Source: Bettongia penicillata ogilbyi (lineage: Eukaryota; Chordata; Mammalia; Diprotodontia; Potoroidae). Taken from it: a DNA stretch of 64,000 nucleotides. This document shows positions 43,801 to 56,880 of the stretch, in pieces (position 1 is the first letter of the stretch; each line of letters opens with the position of its first letter). The notes under the pieces are model-generated. The model saw nothing but the letters and a program-made list of their open reading frames with translations. It was not told the origin of the DNA and did not search any database. The stretch is taken from NCBI GenBank assembly GCA_023548195.1, contig JAJHZJ010000696.1, forward strand, positions 350,001 to 414,000. Direction: 5' to 3'. The translations under genes and the position numbers were made by a program.

Positions 43801-46215
43801 TCTGTAAAACAGGTCAGTCTATAATACTGGGGTGCATTTCCCTGCAATTATATACAGCATGTCTGAGAATAGTGGGAGCAAACTTCCAGAGCAATGTTAA
43901 TGGGGCACATGTGTAGAGGACTTGTGTGACCAAGGTAACTCATGCCTCCAATTCTGGTGGACCTCAAAGTCCTCTCTCTTTTTGAGTTATCTTCCCAGAC
44001 ACAAAACTCTCAATGTCTAGGGTTAGCTGTAGACTCTCTTGAGTCTCTCAATGACTCTCTTTTGATCTTTCAAAGGTCCTCCTTCTGCTCAAAACTGTTT
44101 CTAGACTTGAGTGATTGATTCATGGTGTCCATATCTGTCTGGAGAGTTTGTATCCCTGCTCAGCTTCTGGTTCCAGCCTGGACTCTCCTGAACTGATAAA
44201 CTTGCAAACTGCTGGATTAGAATATCTCTTTCTGAGAGAGTTGCTCTCTCAACACACTGTGTTATGGCCAGTAGTGGGTAATAACAGAAGATACCCCTCA
44301 ACTACAAGAGATGAGAAGCTAGGCTCATCCATGACTTGTTTTTTTCCTAGACTTTGTCGTCTGTCATATTCTATGACTTCATAAACTGGAACGGAGAGAT
44401 GGAGGAACCTCCTTCCACAAAAATATTAAAATCCTAATCAAGTTTACTATAAGTAAAGGGAGCATGTGTCACATGACTTGATCTATTTATGCCATTGTTT
44501 TTGCATGTGAATTCTCCAATTTAATATTAACTGTTTTTATCATCATGTGCTGGAGGGTTTTTTATCCAATTAAATTGATGTTTCTAGGGAGAATCTGAGG
44601 TCAGTTCTGAAATATTTCATTATTATGTGACATTGTTTCATTAAGATAATTGAAGAACCAGAGTAAGCAAACATTTCTCTTTTTTATTATGAATTTGCAG
44701 GAAATTGTAATTCTCCTTTCTCTTGACCTGATGATTCATTTGTGTAATCAATAAAATTTGTTATAAAAATAACTTCAGCAATGCAGTGTATTTCTTTGTC
44801 CTATGTTTTTATGCAGGACTTTCATGACTAGGACTAAGTTGATGATATGTGGCATGGTAAGAGGCACATACATTTAGAATATCATCTTTGTTAATGTTCA
44901 GAATGGAATAAAAGAGCATAGCCCTTTGCTTCATGGAAAAGTGATGAATCAAAGCCCAAATGCTCAGAATACATACAGGAGGAGAACTCAGAGTCAGAAC
45001 AGCAAGTTCGGAAGCTCTTGGGAAAATAAAGAGAAGTACCATGAGCAAGGATTAGTTGGCTTGGAAGGTGGGTGCTGTTGATGTAGCCAAAGGAAATAAT
45101 CATGCTTAACAAAACAAAATTTGATACCAAACTGGTCAGGGAAAATCATTTTGTTGTTCTAAAATCTGGTCTGCTTTCAACTGGACTGACCGAATAAAAG
45201 ACAATATGTACTTAGCACGCCATTTTCATTGCCTGTTGTTACAGTCTGACACATGGAATCAAAGGTGTAAAGAAACTATCTTTTGTCTTGCAGACTCTTC
45301 TCTACAGTCTCTCATTTATTTATAGACATCTGGCCTTTCCACTGTAAGCCAAATGTGACCATAAAATGTATTATTGTATATGGAAAACTACTAAATCAAG
45401 TTTGATCAATTTATGACAGAATAGAATTACAAAATAATATGTACATGCATACACACAATATATAACGCACATATGCATATATGCGTACATATACATACAT
45501 ATGTGTGTGGAGCACCACTTTGTTCAGATGCCTAGACAACAAAGGCTGCCAATCTTCACCAAACGTGCCATTGAGGTTTGCCCTGGAGTCGCTAGTCTCC
45601 AAAATAGCACCGAGCACATCAACCCTATTCCGAGCTCAGATTCTGAGGACTAATTCCATTTTTGGTTCTAGTTAAAAAGGCTCTTCCCAGAAAGAGAGGA
45701 AGAAGTGAAATACGATACTGAAAATAGAGAGATCAATCAGGTATGGAATGGATGGTTTTATTCCCATGAAGAGAAAGGAATGCTAAACAATAAAGAAATA
45801 GAAGAAGTCAGGTAACCTTCAAGATCTCACAATGACACGTGTCCACAAAGAAGACACAGACTAGCATGGTCACAGGCTAACCCAGGTCATGAGTTCACAG
45901 CATGTGATTCACTTGACCCTGCCAATCTCATAGTCATGTTTTTATTTCCAAGATGGAAGGAAAAAAAGGTCTAATGAACATGAATTAATTCTTTGGTATA
46001 TCAGCAGAGTTCTTATTCAGAATCCAAATAAGAGTTACTGTGGTAAAGAGAAGGAGTAAAAGGATATCTACAATAACTGCAAGGTAGGAGTGGTGAGATT
46101 TTTAGATAAATATAGATATTACATATATGTATATATATATATGCTTTTCATATAGTATTGTATGGTACATATATATATACATATATACACACACCTATAA
46201 TTTCATCTGTTTCAA
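43801..46215. other. Unassigned stretch of about 2.4 kb
   Basis: This is the largest interval with no repeat I can name, apart from short TA/CA-rich patches at 45440-45510 and 46115-46195. Frames are short and featureless. It is the best candidate for unique or conserved non-coding host DNA. Confidence 0.35.
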
Positions 46216-46400
46216 GAACTTCTCCACTTATGAGATCAGCAAGTTATCTATAATTTAAAATCTTACAGAGTTACCACAGGCCCTCAGAAGCTAAATCGCT
46301 TGCCTATGATCACATGATTAGAATACTTCAGTGGCAGAACTTACACTAAGACCCTCCTGACTCTAAAGTCAGCTGGCCAACCTATGAACCAACACCCTTA
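46216..46400 (-). repeat. MIR fragment (antisense)
   Basis: 'tcgcttgcctatgatcacat' and 'gtggcagaacttacactaag' match the antisense MIR core. Confidence 0.5.
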
Positions 46401-46859
46401 TGTTCTGGGATTAATTAGACCAGATCTAATCTTGGAGATAAATACCAAAATTCACTTTTCTTTTGACTTTTTATTCCCTTCCCCAGGGTTTATTCTGGAA
46501 AAAAAATCTGAGCTCATGCCTTGATTTCTCTGTAAGTAAAGTACTCAATGGATATGTTAGAGTCAGGACAACCTTTATTACACCCCACGCACAAAAATGA
46601 AAAAAAAATAAGCAAGAGAATTCATAATAGAAATCTACAAAACACATGAGGACTTAGATTAGCCCACAATCAATGAAATGTTTTTTCTTCTTTTTCTTCT
46701 GTGAGTCCCACTATCCACCTAGTCCCAAGGTCCACCAGTCTCGTAGCATTACCCTATGGTTTGTTATTCTCTCAGAACAAAGAAGTTAGATAGGCAAGCA
46801 ATATCTAAGGATTTTTATGAGTCTCCTTCCTTCTTAGATATGCACATAGTCTTCTAGTG
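46401..46859. other. Unassigned stretch
   Basis: No feature is recognised. Confidence 0.35.
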
Positions 46860-47060
46860 TCCATAGGAGCACAGAATCAATGAATTTAGAATTGGAAAGG
46901 AAATCAACAGCCTTTCAGTCCAATCTATTCCCCACAGAAGAACATACTAGAAAAGTGGTCTTCCCACCTCAGCCTGAAGATTTCCAGTGAAAGAGTAATA
47001 AACTACCTCTCAAAACAACTCACTGCATTTTGGGACAGCCCTAATACTTAGTAAGTTTTG
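46860..47060 (-). mobile_element. CR1/L3-like fragment (antisense)
   Basis: 'cagcctttcagtccaatcta', 'cagcctgaagatttccagtg' and 'ttttgggacagccctaatac' resemble the family at 8415 in the same orientation. Confidence 0.4.
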
Positions 47061-48789
47061 TTTGCATCAAAGACTAATTGTTTTTGACTTGTGCTTGGTT
47101 TCCCTCACTGGAGTCAGATAGAATGACCCTAATTCCTCCATCAGATGATAATCTTTCAAATACGTGAACGAAGAAGTCATGTAGCAGTACCACTCTGTGT
47201 TTTGGACTCTCACAGATGGGAAATAAATTGGGTTGCTAGCCAGATAGCCCCCCTGCCCATCAGGCCCAAGCTCTAAAAAAAATGGGATAATCACAGAGTA
47301 CCAAATCCAGATCACTAGTTCCACATATTACAATTTTTAATTCCTTGTTGCCCCTCTGTCTTTGAGGGTCACATGCACAATTGATCATGGAACTCTTTTC
47401 TTGGATCTTGACATTTATCTCTTGATAACTACTGTCTCTTAAGTTGAAAGGTCATGTCACTGCCTTTCCACAGCTGGAGTCAAGAATAATATCTCCAAAA
47501 TATTGCCATATACTGTCGCTTTCCCAGTTGCTTTTCTCTCTTGGAAAGAGAGGCTGACATCTCCCAAGTTACTGGGCCTTTGATTCCTCTCTCCATAGCT
47601 GCCATATGCTTGAGAAAATATGCTTCTCATATGCCATGTACCAAAAGCAAATATTAATGTCTGTGGATATGGTTGGGAAGGGGTGGATAACTCCAGCCTG
47701 ATACTTCTCACATCAACCAGCTCCACTTTTATCTGTGCTGCAATCTCAGCGTGTCTCCAGAAGAAAAAGAGTAAGAGACAGACAGACAAAAAGATAGACA
47801 GAGAGAACAGGTCTGTCAGCACTCTTTCATAGGATGACAAAAGGGATAAATTCTTCCCAAGGCTTCTTCCCACAAGAATTTGAGTCAATATCAATAAAAC
47901 ATCCCCCAGGAAGCACTAAGAGGCAAACTCATACACTTTGTAGGAAAACAATCCTCAGATAAAAGCTTGCTACCCTATAGCTCATCCAGTATATTGGAGA
48001 ACTCCTTTGATTAATCCCCCTATGAAGATGTCTTGAAAACAAATCTATAATTTCTTTCAAAATTGTGTCATCGCCAGCATGAGTCCCCACAATTTACAGT
48101 TGATCCAATCTAGGTACTCTGCCTGTCCTTGGCTTTAATTTTGGTTTGGGGTGTGTGTGTGTGTGCATTTCCACTTTCTCATGGAAACTCTCAGTGAGGG
48201 CTGTTAACATTCAGATGCATTGTCTCCACTACTATTCATGTAGAGAACACTTATACAGTAATCCCGACAGACCTTTTGCATTTTGCATCTGTTTGCTGCC
48301 CTTATTCCAATTTCATCTTTCAGTGTTCTTGGGATGATCTTGCTTAATTGGGTCTCATGCCAAGTCAAATGAGCAAACTTGTTTTTTTCCTTGCTTCCCA
48401 CTGTTTTATAAGGTAATATTGCTCACAATCTTTCACCATCATCCTCCATAAGATTTTGCAAATGAGTTTATATTATAAAGCAGTGTTGCCCTTGGCCATG
48501 ATGTCTCTCCACTTGGCAAGAAGATCAAGTGTCGGCTTGCTAAGGATATTTCTCATGGTCTCCTAATTGTGGCAACAGATTTACATCAGTTAAACTTCCT
48601 GAGGAAATGGTGATAATCTGTTTTTATTTCTCTTCTTTTATCCATTTTTCATTTTTTGGCATCAGCAACTTGTTTAAACAGGTCAGATCAGATTTTTCAA
48701 GCGGTTCATCTTATCTTTTCACTTCTATTTTTTTCTTCAGATTTAGAACTGATGTTCATTATATCTCTACTAAGTTCATAGTTTTATTG
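47061..48789. other. Unassigned stretch of about 1.7 kb
   Basis: No gene or repeat is recognised. A 145-codon minus-strand frame (47457-47894) lacks any recognisable domain and is most likely chance. Confidence 0.35.
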
Positions 48790-49045
48790 TACTGCTGTTG
48801 AGTTGTTTTCAGTCATTTCCAGCTTTTCTTGATCCCATTTACAATTTTCTTCACAAAGATATTGGATTGGTTTGTCATTTCCTTCTCCAGCTCATTTTAC
48901 AGATAAGGAACTGAGGCAAACAAAGTTAAGTGTCTTCCTCAGGTTCACACAAACAGTAAGTGAATGAGGCAAAATTTGAACTCAGGAAGCATTTTTCTCA
49001 CTTCAAGCCCAGCACCATATCTACTGTGCCACCAAACTGCCCCAT
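48790..49045 (-). mobile_element. tRNA-derived marsupial SINE (antisense)
   Basis: 'tgttgagttgttttcagtca', 'tccttctccagctcatttta', 'cagataaggaactgaggcaa' and 'gtgccaccaaactgcccc' at the head are in reverse order. Confidence 0.8.
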
Positions 49046-49075
49046 CTAATTGTATAAGATTCATTTAAAAAGGGG

Positions 49076-49411
<336 letters not shown>

Positions 49412-49959
49412 CAACTTTCATAAGGAGTCATTTTCTGTCTTTTAAGATAGAATCAAACGCATTTTGTAACATAATTCTTTACTATATCCATTTCTTATGA
49501 CTCAATTTTTTAAAGTATGTGTGATGTAATTTAATTTCATATTATATTCATGATACGATTTCTGTCTACTGTATAAGATTTGGTCCCTTTTAGTATTTTA
49601 CTCCTGAGTCGTATATTCAACATATTTTTTCACTATTCTTTTCTATACCCACTTTTGCATTAAAATCAATTATTAGAGAATATTTTAACATTACAGAATA
49701 CGCATATATTTGGAATCACTTGGTATCTTTTTTTAAAAGCAGACCATGTGTTTAAGCATAGAGAAATTGTAAATGAATGTAAAATTTTAAAATATTAAAT
49801 ACATCCTTTTTAGCTAATAATGCAATGGAAACGATAGTTATTATAGGGAATACATGTAGAGGGTAAGCCTCCATAATTATCTAGGGTCCAGATACTTAAT
49901 AATGACAAAATTATTGCATAGTTAATGTTAGAGGACAAATACTAGAAACAATAACTATA
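49412..49959. other. Unassigned AT-rich stretch
   Basis: It may be the start of the L1 that becomes recognisable at 49960. Confidence 0.3.
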
Positions 49960-50375
49960 CCAAGGAATAACAATGAGAGTAATATAATTTCTAAGATGCA
50001 GCTAAAGCAATACTTAGCGGGAAAATGTATCTCTGAAGCATCAAGAAAGAATAAAAGGAAGGTTAATAAAGACTACACCTTACAAAAACAAATAAAAATA
50101 AAATCAAAATTAGCACAGAAGGAGAAAATTTGAAAATCAGAGGAAAAATACAATAAAAATTAAAAGACCATAAAAATAACGAACAAAACTCAAAGCTAGA
50201 TCTTTGCAATTGATGCATCTTTTACCAACTTGATCAAAAAGAAGAGGAAGGAAAGTCAAATTCCAAAAACAAAAATAAGGGGAAATCACAACAGAACAAA
50301 TAGATATAATTGCTGAATCCTACTTAATACAAGCATATGCTAGCAAAACTAAGACTGAAATCTGTAACGTGTCTC
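49960..50375 (+). mobile_element. LINE-1 ORF2 fragment (sense), left part
   Basis: Translation shows a decayed L1 ORF2 region (ALKQYLAGKCISE at about 50001, later a TNLIKKKRKE-like stretch) with many stops. It corresponds roughly to the segment between the endonuclease and reverse transcriptase domains. Confidence 0.55.
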
Positions 50376-50384
50376 AACATGATC

Positions 50385-51770
50385 TCTTAATTGTCAAATC
50401 CAAAGACCCTTTCTCAATTCTTATCTTTCTTGAGCTCTCTGCAGCTTATCATTGTCAATTATCTCCTCTTTGGTAGTCTCTTTTCTCTAGGTTTTGGGGA
50501 CACTTCTCTCTCTTGTTTCTCCTCTTACCTATCTGACTACTCACTCCTTCTCAGTCTCCTTTGCTGGATCTTCAATAGTCATGCTTGCCACTGTGGGTGT
50601 CAGTCAATCAGCCAATGAACATTTAGAAAGTTCCTACCATGTATCAGGAACAGGGCTAAGCAATGGAGATAAGAGGAAAGGCAAAAGACAATCCCTTCCC
50701 TCAGGGAGCTCAGAATCTCATGACTATCCCTCAGCTTTCCCATCATCTCTAAGATGAGGAATTTCGATCCGCTTATCCAATCTACCTGTCCTCTCTGCTG
50801 ACTTCCATATTCTTACCATATACTTACCATATAACTGCCTATTAGATGTCTCAAACTGGGCATCTTAAACTCAACATATCAAAAGCTGAATTAATTTTCT
50901 TCCCTTTTACCCCCTTCAACTTACCTGTGACTGTCGAGGGTAACATTATCCTTTCAATTAGGCAGGCTCACTACCTAGGTGTCATCTTAAACTCTTTAAT
51001 CACGTTCCTTCTTATGCAATCAGCACTCAAATTCTGTTGATTTAACATTTGCAAAATCTCTTGAATATGACCTCCTCTTCTCTGACACTACCATCACTCT
51101 GGGGCAGACCCTTATCACCTCACACTTGGATTACTACAAAAATTTGCTGGTTGGTCTGCCTGCCATGAGTCTCTCCTTACTCCATTCAGTCCGTCCTCTA
51201 TCCAGTTGTAAAATTATTCTTCCTAAAGTGCAAGTCTGATGATGTCATCCCTCTGCTCAATAAATTTCGGTACATACCTATCACCTCCAAGAGCAAATAT
51301 AAAATCTTCTATTTGCCATTCAAAGCTATTCATAATCTATCCTACTCCCCACGCTTCCAATTTTTCCTTTCACTTTCTTCCCTACCATGCACTGTTCTTC
51401 AATCCAGTGATACCAGCCTCTTGGTTGTTACAGGAACAAGATACTTCATCTCTCAACTCTGGGCATTTTCACACCCTATCCCTGCTGTACTCTCTCTTCT
51501 CTCCATCTTCTAGATTCCCTGAAATCCTTCAAATTCCAGGTGAAATCTCATCCTGTACAGGAAGCCTTTTCCAATAATTCTAAATTCTACTTCCTTCCCT
51601 CTGACGATTGTTTCCTATTTCTCTTATATATACTTGCTTATACTTAGTTGTTTTCATGCTCTCATCCATAAGATGAGGGCAGGGACTCTTTTGTCTTTTG
51701 CCTTTCTTTGTATCTCCAATGCTCAGAAGGGTGCAGACACAGAAAAGGTGCTTAATAAATGTTCATTGAC
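50385..51770 (+). mobile_element. L2 LINE, 3' half with complete 3' end
   Basis: Landmarks in order are 'ctccttctcagtctcctttg' (50544), 'catcttaaactcaacatatc' (50861), 'cctaggtgtcatcttaaact' (50974) and 'cacttggattactacaaaaa' (51123). The terminus is 'gatgagggcagggactcttt', then 'aggtgcttaataaatgttca' (51750). A MIR-like insert with 'ctaccatgtatcaggaacag' interrupts it at about 50595-50725. It lies between two L1 ORF2 pieces of the same orientation. Confidence 0.72.
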
Positions 51771-51954
51771 TCACTGTAACATGACTGCTCTGGACCTCTT
51801 TGTCAGAGCCAGAGAGATCGTCTTTCTCCTTGATGTTCCACAGTACTCTGGCAAGTTTGGGGTGATTTTCTTTATTTATATGAACACAAGCCCCCTAGGT
51901 ACATTCTCCATATTTTTAGGGGCCTGTGACAAGCAACACAACTTCACTTAACTA

Positions 51955-52590
51955 TTTAATATTAATAAGCTAAGAAAACTCCAAAAATACATTAATGTAA
52001 AAAGTTTATTTTAAAATGCTAAAAAATATCTAAAACCATTATTTGCAATAATTTTCCAATAAACAAATAAACAAGGATTCAATATCATCCCATAATTATA
52101 GAAATTAAAGTAAGTATTGGTAGAGTAGGTGAAATTATCCCTATTTCCAAATAACTTGATATTTGAAAAAAATCACAATAAGCACAGAAACTAATTGGAA
52201 CTAATGGAGACAACGATAATAGTACCAATAAAGTAGCAATATAAAAATCAAGTCAATAAAAAATCATAAGTATTAGCAATAATAAAATCTAAGAGAAATA
52301 ACTGAAAGGAAACTGCCATTCAAAAAAGTGACAGAAAACTTTTATTAGGGGGACAGTCTTCCATGATATACTCTATTGATACAGATACATTTGTAAAATA
52401 CCATCTATAGAAACAAAGACAAATGATTGGAGGCATATTCATTGCTCACACTCAAGTAAAAATAAATAAAAATAAGAATTATGATACTACCAAAATCAAT
52501 ATGTAGATTTCATGCTATGTCTATAAATCTACCAAAGAGGTATTTCTTAAAGCTCAACAAAATAATGACAAAATCATTTGGTGAAGGTCT
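51955..52590 (+). mobile_element. LINE-1 ORF2 fragment (sense), right part
   Basis: A-rich coding-strand sequence of L1 ORF2. A block near 52290-52335 resembles the post-catalytic reverse transcriptase part. 'ctaccaaagaggtatttctt' and 'caacaaaataatgacaaaat' (52528-52575) follow L1 order. Many stops are present. Confidence 0.5.
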
Positions 52591-52750
52591 CAGGGTGGGG
52601 AACCTGTAGACTCAAGGCCATGTGTGGTCCTCTAGATCCTCAAGGGTAGCCCTTTGACTGGGACAAAGGACATTTGTTCTGTGAAGTTTGGATACACACA
52701 CACCAATGTGTGTGTGTGTTTCTATCTGTCTGTCTGTCTGTCCATTTCTT
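52591..52750. mobile_element. hAT-like MITE, left half, with CA/TCTG repeats
   Basis: 'cagggtggggaacctgtaga', 'ctcaaggccatgtgtggtcc', 'tagccctttgactgg' and 'ttctgtgaagtttgga' correspond to the left half of the palindromic element at 2799. The right arm is replaced by CA/GT and TCTG repeats (52690-52745). Confidence 0.55.
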
Positions 52751-52807
52751 CTTTATTTGATCTCTTTCTGTCATAGACCTAATAGCAATAGTTCTGAGTC
52801 AAAGTGT

Positions 52808-53045
52808 ATAGGGCAGCGAGGTGGCACCAAGGATAGTGCACCAGGCTGAGAGTCAGGAAGACCTGAGTTCAAATGTGACCTCAGACCCTAACTATGCTAC
52901 CCTGGGCAAGCCACTTATACCTGTTTCCTTATATGCAAAAGGAGCTGGAGAAGGAAATTACAAACTACTTCAGTATTTTTGCCAAGAATATCCCAAATAA
53001 GGGCACAAAGAGTCGGACATGACTAAAATGAGTAAACAACAACCA
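52808..53045 (+). mobile_element. tRNA-derived marsupial SINE (sense)
   Basis: 'agggcagcgaggtggcacca', 'agtcaggaagacctgagttc', 'gctggagaaggaaattacaa' and 'agagtcggacatgactaaaa' lead to an 'acaacaacc' tail. It abuts the truncated 3' edge of the antisense L1. Confidence 0.85.
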
Positions 53046-53049
53046 CATG

Positions 53050-53803
53050 TTTCTTTTTTTTTAAATATATTCTTCCAAATTGCTTTGCAGAATGCGTGGA
53101 ACAATTCATAGCTCTACCAAAAGTTTATTACTGTGCCTGTTTTCCCTCAGCCCCTCCAACATTTGGCACTTTTCTTTTTTTTCTTCATCTATCTGATGGG
53201 TTTGAGATGGATGGAAACTCACAGTTGCTTTAATTTACATTTCTCTGGTGATTTGGAGTATTTTCTCATATGGTTGTTGATAGGTTAGATGCCTTTTGTC
53301 AAAAATTGCTTACTTTGTCACTTTAATCATTTTTAATTGGTTCTTTTCATAAGTTTAGATATGAGATATTTATCAGATATATTTACTGCAAAGCTTTTTT
53401 TTTCTATTTACCTATTTTCCTTCAAATTTTAATTGCATTTGTTTTGGTTTTGCAAGACACATTAATTTTACCAACAATCTATATTGTCCATTTCTTTTTG
53501 TGATACTCTCTACCCCTTGTTTGATCCTTTTCCCTAGTCTATATACCAGAAAAGTGATTTCTTCCTTGTTCCTTTAAAGCATCTTCTATAACTGAATTAT
53601 GTCGATTTGGAATTTATCTTAGTAATCAGTGTAAGATAAGTCTAATATTTGCCAGACAAATTTTCAGTTTTGTCAGTATGTTTTGTCAAAAGTGAGTTCC
53701 TACTAGGATCTTTGGGTTTATTGAAAATTTGTGGTTGTGTACTCATTTGCTGGAATTTCATTATAATAAGTTTATGTTGGAGTTTATTTTAAGGTTTTTT
53801 TCA
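53050..53803 (-). mobile_element. LINE-1 ORF2 C-terminal region (antisense) of an internally deleted L1
   Basis: The plus strand is the reverse complement of the L1 end of ORF2. Landmarks are 'ccaaattgctttgcagaatg', 'cccctccaacatttggcact', 'ctgatgggtttgagatggat' and 'gctttaatttacatttctct'. Near 53803 it jumps directly into ORF1 sequence, so most of ORF2 is missing. Confidence 0.6.
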
Positions 53804-55250
53804 GGAAGTGATTGGTGGATTCTCAATTTCTCTTTTACCCTCTGATTCTAAGACATTGAGACAGTTTTCCTTGATAATCTCTTGAAATATTATGTCTAAG
53901 ATCATCTTTTGAACATAGTTTTTCCTTGATCCAATAATTCTTAAATTATGTCTCCTCAATCTATTTTTCAGGTCAATAAGATTTCACTTTTTTCTATTTT
54001 TTTTTCATTGTTTTAACTTTGTTTTATGGCGTTTTGATGTCTCATGGAGTCATTAGCTTCTACTTGCCCAATTCTAATTTTTAAGGAGTTATTTTCTTCA
54101 ATGACTTTTTGTACCTCTTTTTTTGTTCAGCCAATTCTGCTTTCAAAGGAGTTCTTTTCTTCAACGAATATATATATTCGATTTGGTTCATTCTGCTATT
54201 TGATATCTTCTCTTAAGTGACTTTTAAATACATCTTTTTTTGTCATTTGGCCAATTCTGTTTTTTAAGTAGTTCTCTTCTGTGGATCTTTGTGCTGCTTT
54301 TACAATTGTCCTATTATGATTTTTAAGGTGTTATTTTTTCAATATTTTTTGTGCTTCCTTTACCAAACTATTGACTATTTTTTCATGCCTTTTTCCATCA
54401 CTCTCGTTTATTTTTCCAATACTTCTCATTTGATTTTTAAAAATTTTTTTGAGCTCCTCTTTGACTCTTCTGGAGCCTGAGACTAGCTCACCTTTTTATT
54501 TAAGGCTTTCCATGTAGCTGCTTTGATTTTGTTGTCTTCTGAGTTTGTGTTTTTATCTTCTCTGCCACCATAGCAACTTTCTACGGTCAAGCTCTTTGAG
54601 GCAGGGGGTTTGTTCATTTTTCCAGTCTATTTCTTAGTTTATAATGCTATGCTAAAGTTGGGCTCTGCTCTGTGAAGGAGGAACTGTCTCAAGCTTTAGG
54701 TTTTAGTGCTATTATTTTCAAAGCTAGTCCTGGAGTTGTGTAAGTTTTCATTTCTTCCAGTGTGGCATGATCTGAGGAGAGATGTGTTCCTACTCTCCTG
54801 CACAATGATTTGGGTTGCGAGCAACCGCAAGCACTCTTTTCTACCTTAGAATTGTGGCCAGGATCCCTGCTTTTCTACAGTCCTTGCACTAGTGTTTTAG
54901 TGTTCCTCTTCATTCTAGGACTGCTACCAAGAACTGGAAATGGATAATGCAACAGGATCCTGCACCTAGAGCCAGCAAAGGGTCCTCTGTAATCTTCTTC
55001 TGACCAGTTGTCCACCCCACCCTTTACCATCTCCAGAAGTCACTGCAGCTACTGCAATAGTCGACACCAACACATTCCACTCTCACCCAGTGAGAGAGAC
55101 CTTTCCTGCCAAACTTCTATGTTGTCTTGGGCTGAGAATTGCTTCCCTGCATGCTTTTGTTGGTTTTGTCACTCCAGAATTCATTTAGAGGCTTTATTTA
55201 AGTCATTTTTGAGGTGAATCTGGGAGAGTTCCATCTTGGCTCCCAATGGT
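53804..55250 (-). mobile_element. LINE-1 ORF1 and 5' UTR (antisense) of the same internally deleted L1
   Basis: The reverse complement of ORF1 is clear. Landmarks are 'caggaagtgattggtggatt' (RRM), 'tcatggagtcattagcttct' and 'taaggagttattttcttcaa' (coiled coil), and 'gttgacta..catgccttttt'. The 5' UTR follows to the terminus, 'agagttccatcttggctccc' at 55230-55249, the complement of the L1 GCCAAGATGG start. It is more diverged than the HAL1 copies. The ORF1 C-terminal domain is lost at the deletion junction. Confidence 0.65.
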
Positions 55251-55261
55251 CCACTTTTAAG

Positions 55262-56105
55262 AGGATTTAAATGATGTACAACCCTGACAAAGCCTTCCCT
55301 AAACCCACTGCTTTCACTTTCACCATTCACACAATTTGCCCCCACAATCTGGAAATGAAATTACACCAATCTTCTGAAACTGTCTTCCTCATGGTGATTT
55401 AATAGGTTATAAATTTTACAACTTTTTTTTAATCTTGGACTTCTCGGTAATTTTTGATACTATTGATCACTCCCTGTTCCTAGACGTTAGCGTCCTCCTT
55501 GAACTTCCATGAAGTTGCGTTCAATTGTTTCTCCTCTAACTTGTCTTACTGCCCTTTATCAGTTTCCTTTACTAGATCATGACTATTCTTGTACCTCGTT
55601 AATGAGAGTTAAGCCCATGGTTCTCTCCCTGAAACTCTTCTATTCTCTTCCTACATTTCTTTTGGAAATATCATCTGGTCCCATGAGTTCAAGAATCATC
55701 TCTATACTAATTCCTTTCTAATCTATATACCCAGTCATAATCTCTTCTCTGAGCTCCAATCATTTAGCATTAACTGCCTCTGAGTACCTCCTAGATCTCC
55801 CATAGCATCTGAGGCTCCATATTTCAAAGCAGAACCTATTACCTTCCCCCCTTAATTTTGCCTCCTCCAAGCCTCCATATCTCAGTTGAGATCACATTCC
55901 TCCTAGTGGTTCAGGTTCATGACTTTAAAGTCACCCTTTACTTTTCCCATCATCTCACACTCCCATATTCAATCAGTTGTTGTTTGGTTACTTTCACCTC
56001 AATAACATCTCTGATATATCTCCCCTATTTCGTCTCAACTCGGATAAAACCTACCATTTTCCTAGACTATTACATTAGCCTCATAACTGGTTATCCTTTT
56101 TTTTC
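55262..56105 (+). mobile_element. L2 LINE fragment (sense)
   Basis: 'acaaagccttccctaaaccc' opens it. From about 55435 the reverse transcriptase region is legible ('tttttgatactattgatcac', then 'ctcctctaacttgtcttact'). Further on are 'atgagttcaagaatcatctc' and 'cattagcctcataactggtt'. The order suggests two L2 pieces joined end to start. Confidence 0.55.
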
Positions 56106-56880
56106 AATACTTCTTTCATTCTTATGGACAGAGAAGAGACAGCATCCATCATTCACTCCCACCTTAATGACCACCTCCCCTCAGACAATGACGGAGGCAG
56201 CCCAGAATACTGAATGCAAGAGCCTTGAAGGTAACTGTGTCCCCCAAATCACCATATCTATTTCCAGTCCATTCCTCACTGCAATCATTGAGGGGAGAAA
56301 CCATGATGAAGAAGGAATTCAACTTCCTCATCAGCACCAGAAATAACTGCTAACCAATTGCCACAAATAGGCACAGGGACTTTGGGAGTAGCAGCACCTC
56401 CCCAGCAAACTACCCTCACCAAATAGCAACCAGCTACCACTCACTGGACAAGCAAATCAGCCTAACTGGAGCAGCAAGACACTCTGAGGGACAGTTAGGA
56501 GGAAGCATGTGCCAGGCAAATCACATCACCACCACCTCCACTGTGACAACCATCTGTCTTCAAATCCTGCTGGAGACAAGCTAGAACCCCAAAAGAGCCT
56601 TGATAACAGCCATGCTTCCAGCCCAGTGCCTGAAACCGTCATCCTGGAAAGCAGCCCCTATGAAGATACAGCCTAGCAAGCGCTCCTGCAGTGCAATGGC
56701 CACATCTACTGAAGACCCAGAAAAGGAAGGTCTTGCCACCAATATCTTTGGCTATGTCAACTAGTTCACCATAACAGAATCAGAAGAAATCGTGGTAAAG
56801 AAGAAGCCACTGCACCCTAAGAACTGTGGGACATTTCCAACTAACTTGGAGTTGAAACTCTCCCTATGGGTTGTCCACTA
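56106..56880. other. Unassigned stretch, faint pseudogene-like look
   Basis: Not a repeat I recognise. Around 56640-56830 one frame reads without stop for about 30 codons (PMKIQPSKRSCSAMATSTED..), meets a stop, then continues. It could be an old processed pseudogene, but I cannot name a parent. Confidence 0.25.

Noticed and set aside
56640..56830. Possible processed pseudogene (PMKIQPSKRSCSAMATSTED..)
   Set aside because: The frame is short, has an internal stop, shows no poly(A) or target duplication and has no parent I recognise. It is kept only as a note in the unassigned interval.
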